Assembly: GCA_017940955.1 (NCBI GenBank)
Contig: JAGAXP010000012.1
Span: 1 to 5,719, forward strand
Length of the DNA stretch: 5,719 bases
Reading direction: 5' to 3'
From: Oribacterium sp.
GTDB taxonomy: Bacteria > Bacillota_A > Clostridia > Lachnospirales > Lachnospiraceae
Made by a program: the position numbers and the translations under genes. Within the stretch, counting starts at the first letter, position 1. Each line of letters starts with the position of its first letter. This document shows positions 4,337 to 5,719 of this stretch, in pieces. Below the pieces are notes generated by a model, which saw only the letters and a list, made by a program, of their open reading frames with translations, made no database searches and was not told the origin of the DNA.

Positions 4337-4671
4337 CTGTAGGAATGAAAAAGATCATGAAACTCACATTCGTAGGTGAAAAAGACATGACTAAGATGGA
4401 AGAGGGACTTCTCCATATAGCTTTACTTGAGCTTAAAGAGGGGTCCCTTTCTGATTTCGGCGTGAGGTTTAATCAGCCCGTTATTACACCAAGTGAAGCA
4501 GGCGTGATTATTGAAGTCGAGTATCCTTCCGATATTAAGGATCGTATCGAAAAACCTGTGAAGAAAGAAGATGAAGGTCTTTCAGATCAGGCTTATATTC
4601 ATCTGCTTGAGAAACTTGTTAAGAAGTATTCAGGGAAGTCAGTAAGTCAGTGCATTTATGAGTGTATCTGA
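4333..4671 (+). CDS. Hypothetical protein (112 aa)
   Basis: The ATG overlaps the stop of the preceding gene (ATGA) and is preceded by AAAGGAG at 4319-4325 with 7 nt spacing, so this start is preferred over ATGs at codons 5 and 9. The product reads MTVGMKKIMKLTFVGEKDMT and onwards. An initial strand, a helix (KMEEGLLHIALLELK, 21-35) and strands (GVIIEVEYP, about 57-65) form an alpha/beta part. A lysine/glutamate linker (70-82) then leads to a C-terminal helix (DQAYIHLLEKLVKKYSG). Two cysteines lie at the very end (QCIYECI). I do not recognise the family; a soluble phage accessory protein is likely. Confidence 0.7.
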   Translation: MTVGMKKIMKLTFVGEKDMTKMEEGLLHIALLELKEGSLSDFGVRFNQPVITPSEAGVIIEVEYPSDIKDRIEKPVKKEDEGLSDQAYIHLLEKLVKKYSGKSVSQCIYECI

Positions 4672-4695
4672 TTCTTTTAAGGAGTAATTATATTC

Positions 4696-5007
4696 ATGAA
4701 AATCAATAAGAAATGGATTAAAAGAGGACTTGCTTGCATTGGAGTAGCCGGAGTAGGAATCGTTTGGTATTATCTCGGCAGTAAAGGCAAAATTGATATG
4801 GATACAGCATTCACGATCGGTGAAAGTGGCTGGCTAGGTGGAACTCAAGACGCTCTTGATATGCTTCCGCTTGATAAAGAGATTACTTTTACTAAAGACA
4901 TGTATCATGAAATTTTAGATAAGCTTGATGAAAATGTGAAACTTATCATCAAAGATGACTGTATAATAAGACGTTTTCCTGATGGTTTCACTTTAAGAAC
5001 ATTTTAA
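4696..5007 (+). CDS. Hypothetical protein with N-terminal membrane anchor (103 aa)
   Basis: AAGGAG (4678-4683) precedes the ATG by 12 nt, with TTATATTC filling the space. A basic N-terminus (MKINKKWIKR) leads into a hydrophobic, glycine-rich segment (11-27, GLACIGVAGVGIVWYYL) without a signal peptidase site, so it probably stays as an anchor. The soluble part (about 30-103) includes DTAFTIGESGWLGGTQDALD, a helix EILDKLDENVKLIIKDD and a strand-rich end FPDGFTLRTF. The family is not recognised. It may work at the membrane together with the next gene product, which also has a hydrophobic segment (inference from adjacency). Confidence 0.7.
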   Translation: MKINKKWIKRGLACIGVAGVGIVWYYLGSKGKIDMDTAFTIGESGWLGGTQDALDMLPLDKEITFTKDMYHEILDKLDENVKLIIKDDCIIRRFPDGFTLRTF

Positions 5008-5025
5008 TTATAGGAGGATTATATT

Positions 5026-5349
5026 ATGAAAAGAGAAATGATTGAATCTGTAGTATCACTCGCAGCAGCAAAAGCGGTCTGGAAGGAACTTGGTAGAGAA
5101 TTTAAATCAGGTGACATGATTCACGGTGAGGTTGGCCTCATGACAAGTATTGGTAGAATTGCTATCAAAGGAACCGCAGCATATCTCACTTATATTTTCA
5201 CAGATGTAGTTGTAACTAAGGCTATTGACAGCATGTTTCCAAAATCTGAAGAGGATCATGTAGAAGAACAGGAACATATAGAAGAAGATGCTACTGATGA
5301 AGAATTTGATGATGAGAAAGGAGATGAAGACGATGGAGAACCCGTATAA
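5026..5349 (+). CDS. Hypothetical protein with hydrophobic core and highly acidic tail (107 aa)
   Basis: A strong AGGAGG (5012-5017) precedes the ATG. Residues 5-20 (MIESVVSLAAAKAVWK) form an amphipathic helix. Residues 42-63 (IGRIAIKGTAAYLTYIFTDVVV) form one weakly hydrophobic helix, probably membrane-associated. Residues 74-105 are almost all glutamate and aspartate (SEEDHVEEQEHIEEDATDE...), giving a strongly acidic tail, which may be a binding surface or DNA mimic; that is speculation. The tail codes for GAGAAAGGAGATGAAG, which doubles as the ribosome binding site of the next gene, whose start lies 17 nt before this gene's end. Confidence 0.7.
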   Translation: MKREMIESVVSLAAAKAVWKELGREFKSGDMIHGEVGLMTSIGRIAIKGTAAYLTYIFTDVVVTKAIDSMFPKSEEDHVEEQEHIEEDATDEEFDDEKGDEDDGEPV

Positions 5350-5500
5350 ATATGTTAGATTTCATGAATATTGTCAAACATGTATTCACAAAGATGTAGA
5401 AGAGACTGAAGAGCCTTGTAATGAGTGTCTCACTCATACTGTAAACTTATATTCTCATAAACCAGTAAACTATGAGAAGAAAGGTGGAAATGATGCCTGA
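5333..5500 (+). CDS. Four-cysteine zinc-ribbon phage protein (55 aa)
   Basis: The start at 5333 is chosen because AAAGGAG (5316-5322) lies 10 nt upstream. The same frame is open further left, but only as a shadow of the acidic tail gene. The product MENPYKYVRFHEYCQTCIH... carries C14-x2-C17 and C29-x2-C32, a classic single zinc-ribbon/knuckle arrangement, with P28 before the second pair (PCNEC). After that come about 23 residues without obvious fold. The pattern 'YKYVrf..YC.tC.hkd..e...PCneCL' matches small zinc proteins I remember from clostridial phages; their partner is unknown. Nucleic-acid or protein binding is the usual role of such knuckles. It overlaps both neighbours, so translation is coupled on each side. 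Confidence 0.8.
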   Translation: MENPYKYVRFHEYCQTCIHKDVEETEEPCNECLTHTVNLYSHKPVNYEKKGGNDA

Positions 5501-5719
5501 AGAGAAGAAACAGAATAAGAACTTACATGCCACTGAAAAAATAGTAGAAGGAAAAGTCGTAGAAAAGTCGAAGCTGCAAAAAGCTGCGGCTTTATTTTTT
5601 GATGAAGACTTAGATGCGATTAAGTCTTCTGTGTCGGCGGATTTTATTAAGCCCAGAATGACAACTTTTTTGAAAGAGATGTCAGTTAAGCTTCGAACAT
5701 TCATAGTAGATACCGGAAA
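5493..5719 (+). CDS. Lysine-rich phage protein, 3' partial
   Basis: Two adjacent ATGs (5490 and 5493) follow AAAGGTGG (5480-5487). The second has the better spacing (5 nt) and overlaps the end of the zinc-ribbon gene. The frame is open to the window edge (75 codons visible). The N-terminus is lysine-rich and disordered (MPEEKKQNKNLHATEKIVEG, then KVVEKSKLQK), followed by AAALFFDEDLDAIKSSVSADFIKPRMTTFLKEM. The pattern 'K.s...k....ff.eD...ik.yi..dvi.P..k......v..gid' is a small phage protein type I recall from clostridial and other Gram-positive phages, about 130 aa in full, so the missing part is probably 50-60 residues. The function of that type is unknown to me. Confidence 0.7.
   Translation, partial: MPEEKKQNKNLHATEKIVEGKVVEKSKLQKAAALFFDEDLDAIKSSVSADFIKPRMTTFLKEMSVKLRTFIVDTG

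Overview
The window looks like part of a phage or prophage genome from a gut-type clostridial host, most likely Lachnospiraceae. Every gene is on the + strand. The genes are mostly 28-140 codons, tightly packed (ATGA overlaps at 435-438 and 4333-4336, and a 17-nt overlap at 5333-5349). Most start after a very uniform AAAGGAG(AAA) ribosome binding site. Several products resemble, from memory, small proteins of clostridial gut phages: a two-helix membrane-anchored protein of the DUF6353 type, a small P-loop protein, a four-cysteine zinc ribbon, and a lysine-rich protein cut off by the right edge. No structural, packaging, replication or integrase gene is visible. The host and phage assignment is inference from gene style and remembered families, not from a database search.

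Layout. 1-438 is the C-terminal half of a formate/nitrite transporter (FNT) family channel, cut off at the left edge. It is followed by a small ribbon-helix-helix candidate (435-611) and an unrecognised 82-aa protein (577-825). A 54-aa membrane peptide (883-1047) ends at a strong terminator (1055-1096). Next comes a group of 1124-1285, the large DUF6353-like gene 1313-2164, a possible 28-aa ORF at 2175-2261 and 2267-2488, closed by a second strong terminator (2497-2535).

The most unusual part is 2535-3690. A stand-alone gene (2774-3379) encodes a protein with sequence patterns like the RAMP/Cas7 superfamily. It is bracketed by two non-coding arrays, 2535-2731 and 3388-3638. In both, a G falls almost metronomically every 5 nt, with an occasional 6-nt step. 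In the first array 38 of 39 grid positions carry G over 196 nt, a mean step of 5.16 nt, or 10.3 nt for two steps. Both arrays lie in the same orientation and share a similar head and a 13/15-identical tail (GATTTTnAnCAAACA). They fit no repeat class I can name. The second array runs up to a P-loop gene (3693-4034) that has no ATG at its apparent N-terminus and no ribosome binding site, as if an array cassette had landed on its 5' end.

Downstream, 4061-5719 is a compact run of six small genes of ordinary phage accessory style. The arrays plus the RAMP-like gene are the best candidate in this window for something undescribed. The arrays are directly visible in the sequence. The RAMP assignment and any functional link are inference.
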